From the NCBI RefSeq assembly GCF_011734195.1, contig NZ_JAANTH010000002.1:744001-808000 (forward strand): a stretch of DNA of 64,000 bases. Direction: 5' to 3'. This DNA comes from Halobacterium sp. R2-5. Lineage in GTDB: Archaea; Halobacteriota; Halobacteria; Halobacteriales; Halobacteriaceae. Shown here piece after piece: positions 43,209-50,544 of this stretch (positions are counted from its first letter, which is position 1; every line of letters begins with the position of its first letter). The notes beneath the pieces were generated by a model, which was not told the origin of the DNA, did no database searches, and was given only the letters and a program-made list of their open reading frames with translations. The position numbers and the translations under genes were made by a program.

Positions 43209-43263
43209 GTGAGGCGGCGGGTGACAGGTGACAACCAACTCCGGCGCGACAGCGCCGCCTCAC
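43209..43263 (-). promoter_or_regulatory. Leader hairpin of the TIGR04053-type gene
   Basis: A perfect 11-base inverted repeat, GTGAGGCGGCG (43209-43219) and CGCCGCCTCAC (43253-43263), with a 33-base loop that contains the direct repeat GGTGACA-GGTGACA. It ends eight bases before the ATG on the minus strand. It could be an RNA control element or a protein site. Confidence 0.5.
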
Positions 43264-43298
43264 GTGGAGCGATGGCCGACGGTGACTTTGTTCGGCGG

Positions 43299-43325
43299 GG
43301 ACGTTCCCAGTCGACGGGAACGTCC
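43299..43325. promoter_or_regulatory. Long inverted repeat at the radical SAM operon promoter
   Basis: GGACGTTCCC-AGTCGAC-GGGAACGTCC, perfect ten-base arms with a seven-base spacer. It ends 37 bases before the ATG of the 83-aa partner gene, where an activator or repressor of a leaderless promoter would bind. GTTCC-N9-GGAAC recurs at 51373-51395. Confidence 0.6.
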
Positions 43326-43361
43326 GTGGCCGCCTTTTGACCGGGGGCGTAAGTCGAGCGC

Positions 43362-43613
43362 ATGGACTCCGAGGACAGAACGCGCGTGCTGGACGCGCCG
43401 CGGTCGGCGACCGGCCGCGAGTGGGAGGTGTTCGTGCGCGAGGACGCCGACGGCCCCCTGAAGCACGTCGGCAGCGTCACCGCGGGGGACGCCGACGCGG
43501 CCCACGACCGCGCGAGCGACCTGTTCGACTGGACGGCGCGGGACGTCTGGGTCTGCCCCGCCGATGAGACGCGCCGCTTCACCGCGCACACGCTGGGAGG
43601 TGAGTCGGCGTGA
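43362..43613 (+). CDS. Htur_1727-type radical SAM partner protein, 83 aa
   Basis: A small protein with a PaaB-like fold: strand-helix pattern with REWEVFVREDADGPLKHVGSVTAGDADAAHDRASDLF and a final DVWVCPADETRRF. I recognise the haloarchaeal family described as a radical SAM partner candidate. Its role in maturation is unknown. The last codons contain the ribosome site for the next gene, and its TGA overlaps the GTG of the AhbC-like gene, so the pair is translationally coupled. Confidence 0.8.
   Translation: MDSEDRTRVLDAPRSATGREWEVFVREDADGPLKHVGSVTAGDADAAHDRASDLFDWTARDVWVCPADETRRFTAHTLGGESA
43596..43603 (+). promoter_or_regulatory. Shine-Dalgarno for the AhbC-like gene
   Basis: GGAGGTGA, a full match to the 3' end of archaeal 16S rRNA, six bases before GTG 43610. 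It fixes the start of the overlapping gene. Confidence 0.75.
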
Positions 43614-44827
43614 TCTCCGTCAGCAAGCTGCTCTGTGGGCTAGACGCCGAGAGCGACGGCCTGCGGTACGACGCCGCCGACGACTCCAGCCGCGAGCAGA
43701 TCACCGAGGAGAAACAGCAGCGCCCGGTGGTCGTCTGGAACCTCACGAAGCAGTGCAACCTCTACTGCTCGCACTGCTACGCGGCCGCCGACACCGAGAC
43801 CGCGCCCGGCGAACTCTCCACCGCGGAGGGCAAGGACCTGCTCGACGACCTCGCCGACTTCGGCATCCCGGTCGTCCTCTTCTCGGGCGGGGAGCCGATG
43901 GTCCGCGACGACCTCGAGGAGCTCGTCGCGTACGCCAGCGACCGCGGCATCCGGCCCGTGCTCTCGACGAACGGCACGCTGATGACCGAGGAGCGCGCCG
44001 GAGCCCTGCGCGACGCCGGCCTGAAGTACGCGGGCGTCTCCGTGGACGGCCTCCCGGAGCGCAACGACGAGTTCCGCGGCGAGGAGGGCGCCTTCGACGC
44101 GGCCGTCCGCGGCATCGAGAACAGCCTCGACGCCGGCCTCAAGACCGGCCTTCGGTACACTATCACGGAAGCGAACGCGCCCGACCTGCCGGAGGTCGTC
44201 GACCTCCTGCACGACGTGGGCCTGGACCGCTTCTGCTTCTACCACCTCGACTACGGCGGCCGCGGCGCCGACATCTCGAACCTCGACCTCTCGCTCGCGG
44301 ACACCCGCGAGGCCGTCCGCACCGTCTGTGACCTCACCCGCGAGTACCACGAGCAGGGCGAGGAGATCGAGACGCTGCTCGTCGGCAACTACGCCGACGC
44401 GGGCTTCCTCGTGGAGTACGCCCGAGAGGAACTCGGCGACGCGCAGGCCGACCGCATCCACCGCCACCTCGAAGCGAACGGCGGCGACCCGACCGGCGAG
44501 CGCATCGCGGACGTCGACTACCAGGGGAACGTCCACCTCACGCAGTTCTGGCAGGGGTACTCCCTGGGGAACGTCCGCGACCGCCCGTTCAGCGAGCTCT
44601 GGAGCGACGAGAACAACCCGCTCCTCTCCGGTCTCCGCGACCGCGGCGACCGTCTCACCGGGAAGTGCGCGGGCTGCCAGTACCAGTCCATCTGCCGCGG
44701 CGGCTCGCGGCTGCGTGCGCTCAGCGCGGGCGGCCCGTTCGACCCGGACCCGAAGTGCTACCTCACGGAAGCGGAACGCGGCGTCCCGGACGCGGCCGGC
44801 GGCTCCGGGGACGCGCACGCGGACTGA
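43610..44827 (+). CDS. ahbC: AhbC-like radical SAM/SPASM enzyme (12,18-didecarboxysiroheme deacetylase)
   Basis: A 405-residue radical SAM protein. The opening MISVSKLLCGLDAESDGLRY matches the AhbC/NirJ N-terminal extension. The cluster motif is CNLYCSHC (Cys49, 53, 56), the GGEPM motif follows, and the SPASM end has CAGCQYQSICRGG and a final Cys. AhbC removes two acetate side chains from didecarboxysiroheme on the alternative heme pathway used by archaea, which needs heme for NorZ. It could also be a NirJ-like or peptide-modifying enzyme. The GTG start is set by the GGAGGTGA and the TGA/GTG overlap with the partner gene. Confidence 0.85.
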   Translation: MISVSKLLCGLDAESDGLRYDAADDSSREQITEEKQQRPVVVWNLTKQCNLYCSHCYAAADTETAPGELSTAEGKDLLDDLADFGIPVVLFSGGEPMVRDDLEELVAYASDRGIRPVLSTNGTLMTEERAGALRDAGLKYAGVSVDGLPERNDEFRGEEGAFDAAVRGIENSLDAGLKTGLRYTITEANAPDLPEVVDLLHDVGLDRFCFYHLDYGGRGADISNLDLSLADTREAVRTVCDLTREYHEQGEEIETLLVGNYADAGFLVEYAREELGDAQADRIHRHLEANGGDPTGERIADVDYQGNVHLTQFWQGYSLGNVRDRPFSELWSDENNPLLSGLRDRGDRLTGKCAGCQYQSICRGGSRLRALSAGGPFDPDPKCYLTEAERGVPDAAGGSGDAHAD

Positions 44828-44839
44828 AGAGGGGTCTCC

Positions 44840-45070
44840 TTATTCGGGCGTGATGTAGACGCGCCACTCGTCGGCGGTGGCCTGCTCGGTCTCGTAGGCG
44901 AACCCGCGGTCTTCGAGGACGTTGTACAGCGGCTCCGGCTCGAAGCTGTTGACGAGCAGGAGCGTCTCGCCGTCGCCGAGCCCCTCCAGTGCTGCGACGA
45001 TGTCGCTGAACGGTTCCCCGTCGATTTCCCGCGCGTCGAGGCGGGCGTCGGTGTCGGCAGTCGTCGCCAT
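44840..45070 (-). CDS. DUF2249 protein, 76 aa
   Basis: A small domain starting with LDAREIDGEPFSDIVAALEGLGDGETLLLVNSFEPEPLYNVLEDRGF. This is the DUF2249/SirA-like fold common near denitrification and metal-reduction genes. Function is unknown; a redox or sulfur/metal-binding role has been suggested for relatives. ATG at 45070 preferred to 45124. A regulon palindrome variant ends 38 bases upstream. It is convergent with ahbC. Confidence 0.85.
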   Translation of the reverse strand: MATTADTDARLDAREIDGEPFSDIVAALEGLGDGETLLLVNSFEPEPLYNVLEDRGFAYETEQATADEWRVYITPE

Positions 45071-45108
45071 GTCTGTCGGTTCGGGGCACACCCGCCAACC
45101 GGTTTCCC

Positions 45109-45120
45109 CGAAGGTGTTCG
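45109..45120. promoter_or_regulatory. Regulon palindrome variant before the DUF2249 gene
   Basis: CGAAGGTGTTCG, one base off the consensus, ending 38 bases upstream of ATG 45070. Confidence 0.6.
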
Positions 45121-45291
45121 TCACGCGACCGCGAGCCGCAGGCTCTCGACGGACTTCGCCGCGAAGAAACCGATTACGGCGGCGATCGGGACGGCGCCGG
45201 GGCCGTCGGCGAGGAACCCCAGCACCGCGGCGACGGCGACGGCCGCGACCTGGAGGCGGCGCGCGGCGACGACGCGGGCGACGGTGGTCAT
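45121..45291 (-). CDS. Small membrane protein, 56 aa
   Basis: A 56-residue protein with one or two hydrophobic segments (LQVAAVAVAAVLGFLADGPGAVPIAAVIGFF). Its ATG overlaps the TGA of the upstream 175-aa gene (TGATG), so it is translationally coupled. No homologue family known to me. Its 3' end overlies the regulon site of the DUF2249 gene by no bases but is adjacent. Confidence 0.65.
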   Translation of the reverse strand: MTTVARVVAARRLQVAAVAVAAVLGFLADGPGAVPIAAVIGFFAAKSVESLRLAVA

Positions 45292-45818
45292 CAGAACGGT
45301 GCGCCGCTCGGCGACGCCTCCCCGGCGTCCTCGTCGGGCAGTTCCCCTGTCTCGCGGAACGAATCCGCGAGGTCGGCGAGCTCGTCGTTGATGTCCGCGG
45401 CGCGCTGGTGCATCGGGTCGACCTGCACGCGGACGATTTCGTAGTCGTGGCGGTCGCTGAGGCCGTTCCACGCGCGGAACGACCCCTTGGTGAGGGTGTG
45501 GCTCTGCGGGCAGAACGCGGTCGTCGGCGTGAACTCCGCGCGCAGCACGGACGGGTCGTCGGCGTCGACGGCGTACCGGTAGCCCGCGCTCTCGTGGCGC
45601 GTGTCGAGGTTGAGGTCCGCGAGGTTGTACCCGAAGGTCATGTCGTAGACGCCGCGCTCCTCGAACAGCTCGCGCGTGAGCCCGTGGAACTCGACGTGCT
45701 CGTCGCCGTCGAGGACGTCGTGCCCGGCGAGGAACGGGCCGGGTTCGGGGTTCACGTCGGGGTCGAACTCCCCCTCGGGGGCGAGCGCGTCGTCTGAGTG
45801 CGAGCCCAGGCCGTACAT
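45291..45818 (-). CDS. Conserved protein of denitrification loci, 175 aa
   Basis: A soluble 175-residue protein with conserved-looking aromatic and acidic segments (MYGLGSHSDDALAPEGEFDPDVNPEPGPFLAGHD) and a single cysteine in TTAFCPQSHTLTKGSFRAWN. The arrangement FCPxxHxL before a SFR motif recalls iron-sulfur or Fe-S assembly-like proteins but I cannot assign it. It has its own regulon palindrome and is upstream of a 56-aa membrane protein. It probably acts in maturation of a denitrification enzyme. Confidence 0.75.
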   Translation of the reverse strand: MYGLGSHSDDALAPEGEFDPDVNPEPGPFLAGHDVLDGDEHVEFHGLTRELFEERGVYDMTFGYNLADLNLDTRHESAGYRYAVDADDPSVLRAEFTPTTAFCPQSHTLTKGSFRAWNGLSDRHDYEIVRVQVDPMHQRAADINDELADLADSFRETGELPDEDAGEASPSGAPF

Positions 45819-45856
45819 GTTTCACGAGACGGTCGCCGCACCGCTATGCGTAGCCC

Positions 45857-45868
45857 CGAACGTGTTCG
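45857..45868. promoter_or_regulatory. Regulon palindrome before the 175-aa gene
   Basis: CGAACGTGTTCG exactly, ending 38 bases upstream of ATG 45818. Confidence 0.75.
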
Positions 45869-45946
45869 TGTGTGGTCGACGAAAGAGACGGCGCGGCCGC
45901 GGGGACTGGCGGAACGGGGTGAGTGACCGGACTGGCGGTTATCGCG

Positions 45947-47017
45947 CTATTCGCTCGGGTCGGGGTCGAAGATCTCCTCGTCGGGCTCGCCGCCGACCTC
46001 GATCTCCGCGAGCAGTCCCTTGCGGGCGACCCGGGAGAGCGCGTGGTCGACGAGCTTGATGGTCTCCGGGACAGGGGTGTCCATCGTCCCGATCATGCAG
46101 CTTCCCGGCGGGACCTTCATCGTCTGGACGTACTCCTCGGGCGTCCCGAGCGCGCCGTCGCGGTGGGCCTGCGTCCAGACGTTCCCGATGGGGTGGAAGT
46201 TCGAGGAGACGTTCGGGCCGCCGTCCACGAGGTACACCCGGATCGTCTCGCCGGTCTCGGCCTGCATGCGGCCGTAGCGGTCCGGCGTGAACGGGTACTT
46301 CTCGCCGTTGAAGAGGACGTACGTCGGGTCCTCGTCGGCCATCGCGGCCATGTCGAACTGGTGGTGGCCCTCCTCGCCGACGTCCTTGTCGGTGTAGAGC
46401 TCGTGCTGGCCGAGGTAGAACTCGCGGTCGACCTCGGGCAGGCCGTCCTCGGGCTCGACGAGGATCATCCCGAACATCCCGCTGGAGATGTGGTAGTCCA
46501 TGTTCGGGACGGCGCAGTGGTAGATGTACGCGCCGGGGTACATCGCGGTGAAGTCCACGTCGGCGGACTCCCCGGGCCCGATAGTGGTCGCTTCCGCGCC
46601 GCCGCCGGTGCCGTAGACGGCGTGGAAGTCGATGTTGTGCGGCATCGAGTTGCCGTCCGGGCTGTTGAGCGAGAACGAGATGGTGTCGCCGCGGCGGACC
46701 CGGATCATCGGGCCGGGAATCCGCCCGTCGAAGGTCATGTAGTTGAACGTGACCCCGGGCTCGATCTCCGCGGTGACCTCCGTCACGTCGAGCTCGACGT
46801 CGTGGTGCTGCGGCTCCGACCAGTCGACCGGGTCCGGGACGTCCGCGGGGTCGGCCGCGACGCGGTCGACGTCGGGCTGAGTCGTCTGAGCCGCGGCGTT
46901 CTGCTGGGGCTGTTCGGTGGCGGGGCTCTCACCGCTCGGAGCGGTGCAGCCCGCGACTGCGGCGGTTCCGCCGATTCCGAGTCCCTGAAGCACGCGCCGT
47001 CGGGTGGTGTCGAACAT
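45947..47017 (-). CDS. nirK: Copper-containing nitrite reductase
   Basis: A 356-residue Tat lipoprotein (TRRRVLQG...VAGC). All copper ligands of NirK are in place: type 1 in MPHNIDFH (His), YHCAVPNMDYHISSGM (Cys, His, Met); type 2 His in the same motifs; and catalytic Asp (NIDF) and His (SNFHPIGN), with a final His in TIKLVDHALSRV. It reduces nitrite to NO outside the membrane, with halocyanin as likely donor. ATG 47017 (MFDTTRRRV) chosen; ATG 47035 is a possible alternative. Divergent from the CGCGG gene, with two palindromes and a TATA box between. Confidence 0.96.
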   Translation of the reverse strand: MFDTTRRRVLQGLGIGGTAAVAGCTAPSGESPATEQPQQNAAAQTTQPDVDRVAADPADVPDPVDWSEPQHHDVELDVTEVTAEIEPGVTFNYMTFDGRIPGPMIRVRRGDTISFSLNSPDGNSMPHNIDFHAVYGTGGGAEATTIGPGESADVDFTAMYPGAYIYHCAVPNMDYHISSGMFGMILVEPEDGLPEVDREFYLGQHELYTDKDVGEEGHHQFDMAAMADEDPTYVLFNGEKYPFTPDRYGRMQAETGETIRVYLVDGGPNVSSNFHPIGNVWTQAHRDGALGTPEEYVQTMKVPPGSCMIGTMDTPVPETIKLVDHALSRVARKGLLAEIEVGGEPDEEIFDPDPSE

Positions 47018-47098
47018 TGGTGGGCACCTCTTCACTCGGTAGTTGTGCCGGATACCCCTTCAAGCGGGTCTGCGTTTCCAGATTCCCGACGAACTTCC

Positions 47099-47127
47099 CG
47101 AATCGATTCGGTGGAGGGTATATAAAA
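47099..47127. promoter_or_regulatory. Second palindrome and TATA element between nirK and the CGCGG gene
   Basis: CGAATCGATTCG (47099-47110) is a perfect palindrome related to the regulon site. TATATAAAA (47119-47127) follows eight bases later, the same operator-to-TATA geometry as at norZ. On the plus strand it would drive the CGCGG gene from near 47149; read on the minus strand (TTTTATATA) the TATA could serve nirK. Confidence 0.6.
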
Positions 47128-47157
47128 GCGATTCGCGGGGCGTCACGGGCCGTTCGC

Positions 47158-47169
47158 CGAACGTGTTCG
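47158..47169. promoter_or_regulatory. Regulon palindrome before the CGCGG gene
   Basis: CGAACGTGTTCG with C and G flanks making a 14-base palindrome. It ends 38 bases upstream of ATG 47208. Confidence 0.75.
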
Positions 47170-47207
47170 GGGCGCTGTTCATCCGCGTGCGCGGCGAAGC
47201 TACACGC

Positions 47208-47519
47208 ATGGCATCAGTCTCTCACGAGGACGCCGAGGCGGTCGACGGCGTCCACCGAAACTCGTGGTCCGCGAACCTCGAACAGGACGAACACGCCGGC
47301 GACCGGGCGCTCGTCCTCGCAGAGGCCCGCGAGGCGGTCGAGTCCACGGCGACTGGCTACCACGTCAACCTCGTCACGCACGGCGACAACGGCCACCCCG
47401 AGGAGTACCTCTACGACGCGCTCGACGACGCGTTCGGCGACAGCGTCGCCTACGAGTACGTCGACCAGTGCGGCTGCGGCGGTCACGTCACCCGCGTTCG
47501 CGTCGTCGACGACCTGTGA
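47208..47519 (+). CDS. CGCGG-type putative radical-SAM-modified RiPP precursor, 103 aa
   Basis: A small acidic protein. The C-terminal CGCGG (residues 88-92, DQCGCGGHVTRV) is a motif I recall from a haloarchaeal family annotated as rSAM-modified RiPP. Most of the protein is a leader-like helical and strand region (DRALVLAEAREAVESTATGYHVNLVTHG). Two radical SAM/SPASM enzymes and a partner protein lie 3.4-5 kb away and are probably coregulated. ATG 47208 is preferred, set by the palindrome spacing; the long upstream frame crosses the promoter. The product is unknown. Confidence 0.75.
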   Translation: MASVSHEDAEAVDGVHRNSWSANLEQDEHAGDRALVLAEAREAVESTATGYHVNLVTHGDNGHPEEYLYDALDDAFGDSVAYEYVDQCGCGGHVTRVRVVDDL

Positions 47520-47579
47520 CTGCGTAACTGTTTTCACTCACCGCGCAACGTCTTTGTAACCTCGAATGGTTGTCCCTGC

Positions 47580-48464
47580 ATGGACAGGCGGCGGTACCTC
47601 CAGGCACTCGGCGTCGGCAGCGCGCTGTCGGTCGCGGGCTGTCTCGGTGACTCCGGGTCCCCGGACACCCCGGTCGCCGGCCAGTCGCTGACGCTCGCGG
47701 CCGCGACGACGGTCCACGACAGCGGCTTGCTCGCCGACCTTTCGGCGGGCTTCGAGGACGCCTTTGGCAGCTCCGTCGCCGCCCTCACGCGTGGGACCGG
47801 CGCCGCGCTCCGCACCGCCAGCGACGGCGACTGCGACGCGGTGCTCGTGCACGCGCGCCCGCTCGAAGACGAGTTCCTGCGCGCCGGCCACGGCGTCAAC
47901 CGCCGCGCCGTGATGGTCAACGACTTCCTCGTCGCCGGCCCGCCCGGCGACCCCGCGGGTGCGGCCGGCAGCGATCCGCTGGCGGCGTTCCGCGCGATTG
48001 CGGACGCGGGAGCGCCGTTCGTCTCGCGGGGCGACCGCTCGGGCACGCACGTCCGCGAGCGCCGCCTCTGGCGCGAGGCCGGCGTCGAGCCCGCGGGCGA
48101 CTGGTACAGCGAGACCGGGCAGGGAATGGGGAGGACGCTGCTCACCGCGGCCGAGACGGACGCGTACACGCTCGTGGACCGCGGGACGTTCCTGAACACC
48201 GAGACAGGTCTCGTCGCGCACGTCGACCGCGGCGTCGACGACCCGCCCGAACTCCTGCGCAACGAGTACGCCGTCATCCCCGTGAATCCCGCGCGCCACG
48301 ACGTCGCGTACGTGCTCGCGATGGCGTACGTCGGTTACCTCACCAGCCTCGGCCAGGACCGCATCGAGGCGTTCCGCGTCGACGGCGAGCGCGCGTTCCG
48401 GCCACTCGCCAGAACCCGGAATCCAGAATTCGAGCAGTACGCGCCCTCGGACTGGGCGCCGTAG
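47580..48464 (+). CDS. Substrate-binding lipoprotein, tungstate/molybdate-type (TupA-like)
   Basis: A 294-residue Tat-type lipoprotein with an N-terminal RRR twin-arginine-like start and lipobox (SVAGC). The mature part is a type II periplasmic-binding fold with TTVHDSGLLADL, TRGTGAALRTASDGDCDAVLVHAR and RGDRSGTHVRERRLW, the phosphate/oxyanion loops of TupA-like proteins. The permease and ATPase are not next to it. Mo or W uptake would serve a molybdoenzyme. A TATA-like element about 27 bases before the ATG fits a leaderless start. Six bases separate it from the convergent membrane-protein stop. Confidence 0.85.
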   Translation: MDRRRYLQALGVGSALSVAGCLGDSGSPDTPVAGQSLTLAAATTVHDSGLLADLSAGFEDAFGSSVAALTRGTGAALRTASDGDCDAVLVHARPLEDEFLRAGHGVNRRAVMVNDFLVAGPPGDPAGAAGSDPLAAFRAIADAGAPFVSRGDRSGTHVRERRLWREAGVEPAGDWYSETGQGMGRTLLTAAETDAYTLVDRGTFLNTETGLVAHVDRGVDDPPELLRNEYAVIPVNPARHDVAYVLAMAYVGYLTSLGQDRIEAFRVDGERAFRPLARTRNPEFEQYAPSDWAP

Positions 48465-48470
48465 CCCTCG

Positions 48471-49793
48471 TCAGTCCGCGTTCTCCGGCCGGCTGTGGAA
48501 GCGCTCGGGGAGCACCCGGCCGTGCCGGTAGACGACGTTCACCAGGTTCGCGGTGAACACGACGAAGCCGGCGGCGAGTGCGACGCCGCCCGCGACGGCC
48601 GCCGGCTCCGGGGCGACGCCGGCCTGCCCGAGAATCAGCGTGACGGCGCCGAGCGTGACGAGCGCGCCGTCGAGGGCGGCGAGGCGGTCGTCGTAGAGGT
48701 CGTCGATCATCGGCACGGGCTCGAAGCCGAGGCGGTCGCTGTACCGGTGGACCCAGACGATGAACGGGACGACGTGGTACAGCGACCCCATCACGACGAA
48801 GCCGACGACGCCGACGAACAGGAGGTGGGCGCCCGCAGTCGGCCCGAACAGGGCGTTCCGGGCGAGCGGCGCGGCGACCCACTCGCGGGCGGCCAGCGGG
48901 CTCCACGCGGCGAGCGCGACGGCGACGACTGCGTACCTGGTGAGCATCGGCGTGCGCTCGACCTGGCCCTCGTAGAGCTTCGCGGCGAGCAGCACGGCGA
49001 ACGCGAACGCGCCCGCGGTCATCGCGAGGCCGCCCGCGACGGCGAGCGGGCGGACCGCGAACAGGCGGCCCGCTGCGAGCGCGACGACGCCCGCGGGGTA
49101 GGCGTACTGGACGTATGCGAGGTAGCGGTCGCGGCCCGCGAGTTCGGTCTGCGTGAACATCGTCGCGAGCTGGTAGAGCGCGCCGAAGACGGTGCCGAGG
49201 ATGGCGCCGAACACCGCGAGCGTGGCGTGCGCGCCGACGACCTGCGGGCGCGTCACGCCCGCCACGGGGAGCACGGACGTCGAGAGGTCGAACGCGAGGA
49301 CGAAGCCGAGCGCGGCGAGCACGACGAAGCACGCGAGCGCGAACGCGAAGTGGGCTTCCGTGGCGTCGAATTCGCGGACGGGCGGGAGCGTGCGGGCGAG
49401 GTTGTACGCGAACACCCAGATGCCGGCGACGAGCAGCCCGCCAAAGCCGTGAATCCAGTGGATGCTGGTGGCGAGGAACGCGCCCGCGAGGCCGGCGACG
49501 CCGACCGCCACGAGCGCGAGCGCGGCGTTCGCGAGCCGCCGGGAGTGGACGGGGACGTTCGACCAGACTGGCACGAACTGCGTCATCGCGCCCATGATGG
49601 TGAGACACACCCAGCCCGCGAGCAGGAGGTGGACGTGCGCGAGCCGCGCGAGTCCGGGCGCGGCGCCGAGGACGTTCGCGAGGCCGACGGCGCCGCCGGC
49701 GAGCAGGAACAGGAAGCCGACGAGGAAGTACCGCAGCGGCACCGTCATCGGCGGCTGCTGGTCGGTCGCGAGTCCGGCGGGGACGGCGCTCAT
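48471..49793 (-). CDS. NnrS/heme-copper-oxidase-I-like membrane protein
   Basis: A 440-residue protein with about twelve spans and many intramembrane histidines: LARLAHVHLLLAGW, ATSIHWIHGFGG, DATEAHFAFA, VVGAHATLAVFG, and GAHLLFVG...SLYHVVPFIVWVHRYS. It resembles subunit-I-like and NnrS proteins that bind heme and copper and occur with NO metabolism. Catalytic oxidase activity is not proved, since the full set of oxidase ligands was not aligned. It has a regulon palindrome 38 bases upstream, so it is coexpressed with nirK. Start at ATG 49793. Confidence 0.82.
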   Translation of the reverse strand: MSAVPAGLATDQQPPMTVPLRYFLVGFLFLLAGGAVGLANVLGAAPGLARLAHVHLLLAGWVCLTIMGAMTQFVPVWSNVPVHSRRLANAALALVAVGVAGLAGAFLATSIHWIHGFGGLLVAGIWVFAYNLARTLPPVREFDATEAHFAFALACFVVLAALGFVLAFDLSTSVLPVAGVTRPQVVGAHATLAVFGAILGTVFGALYQLATMFTQTELAGRDRYLAYVQYAYPAGVVALAAGRLFAVRPLAVAGGLAMTAGAFAFAVLLAAKLYEGQVERTPMLTRYAVVAVALAAWSPLAAREWVAAPLARNALFGPTAGAHLLFVGVVGFVVMGSLYHVVPFIVWVHRYSDRLGFEPVPMIDDLYDDRLAALDGALVTLGAVTLILGQAGVAPEPAAVAGGVALAAGFVVFTANLVNVVYRHGRVLPERFHSRPENAD

Positions 49794-49831
49794 GGTTGGA
49801 GTGAGGGCGTCACGGCGTGTGCGGGTTCTCC

Positions 49832-49843
49832 CGAACCTGTTCG
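49832..49843. promoter_or_regulatory. Regulon palindrome before the membrane-protein gene
   Basis: CGAACCTGTTCG with flanking CC and GG, ending 38 bases upstream of ATG 49793. Confidence 0.7.
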
Positions 49844-49845
49844 GG

Positions 49846-50499
49846 TCACGCGAGGTCCTTGTCGGCGAACCGCGGGAGGTTGCTCGCGAACTGTTTTATC
49901 GCTGTTTCCTCGGCGCGGTGGAGCGTCTCGCTGAGCGTTGACTTCGCGGTGTCCAGGTCCTCCGCGAGGTCGGTGAGCGTGCACTCGCGGGGCGTGTCGT
50001 AGTAGCCGGCCTCGATGGCGGCGCCGAGCAGCTCCTGCTGGCGGGGCGTGAGCAGGCGCTCGGAGTCCCCGGACTCGTAGAGGTAGCCGACTTCGAAGTC
50101 CATCCCGAAGGCGTCGAGCTGGTCGCGCAGCGCGGAGAGCTTCGCGTGCGGCGCGACGACTTCGAGGGTGGCGCTGCCGTTCGACACTTCGAGAGGTGGC
50201 TCCAGCGGGAGGCCGGCCTCCTGGAGCGTCAGCAGGAGCAGCGGCTCGCTGGTCTCGAACTCCACGAGCACGGACTCGTCGTCGCGTTCGAGCGGCTCCA
50301 TGTCCTCGACGCCGTCGGCCTCGTGCATCTCGCGGAGCACTTCGACGACGTCGGGCCCCGTGAGTTCGAGGAGCGCGACGCCGCGTTCGTCGTCGGGGAA
50401 CGCCGCGAGCACGCGGAACAGCGTCTCGGGGTACCTCGTGGATATCTCGGAGATCCACACGGAGTCGGGCAGGTCGATGGTGAGTTGGGCGCGGGCCAT
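49846..50499 (-). CDS. Bat-type HTH_10 transcriptional regulator (NarO/DmsR-like)
   Basis: A 217-residue protein with an N-terminal sensory-like domain (LTIDLPDSVWISEISTRYPETLF...) and a C-terminal HTH_10 bacterioopsin-activator domain (LTPRQQELLGAAIEAGYYDTPRECTLTDLAEDLDTAKSTLSETLHRAE). This is the layout of haloarchaeal regulators such as NarO and DmsR. The N-terminal cysteine cluster reported for NarO is absent; the only Cys is in PRECTLTD. It is the best local candidate to bind the palindromes. A variant site, CGAAGATGTTCG, lies right at its own start codon, suggesting autoregulation. Confidence 0.88.
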   Translation of the reverse strand: MARAQLTIDLPDSVWISEISTRYPETLFRVLAAFPDDERGVALLELTGPDVVEVLREMHEADGVEDMEPLERDDESVLVEFETSEPLLLLTLQEAGLPLEPPLEVSNGSATLEVVAPHAKLSALRDQLDAFGMDFEVGYLYESGDSERLLTPRQQELLGAAIEAGYYDTPRECTLTDLAEDLDTAKSTLSETLHRAEETAIKQFASNLPRFADKDLA

Positions 50500-50500
50500 G

Positions 50501-50512
50501 CGAAGATGTTCG
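50501..50512. promoter_or_regulatory. Variant palindrome at the bat-type regulator start
   Basis: CGAAGATGTTCG directly before ATG 50499 on the minus strand, the same sequence as at norZ. A site over the start of transcription would repress rather than activate. Confidence 0.5.
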
Positions 50513-50544
50513 CAGCTAACGGCTCCAGACGCAAGTAGTATTCC

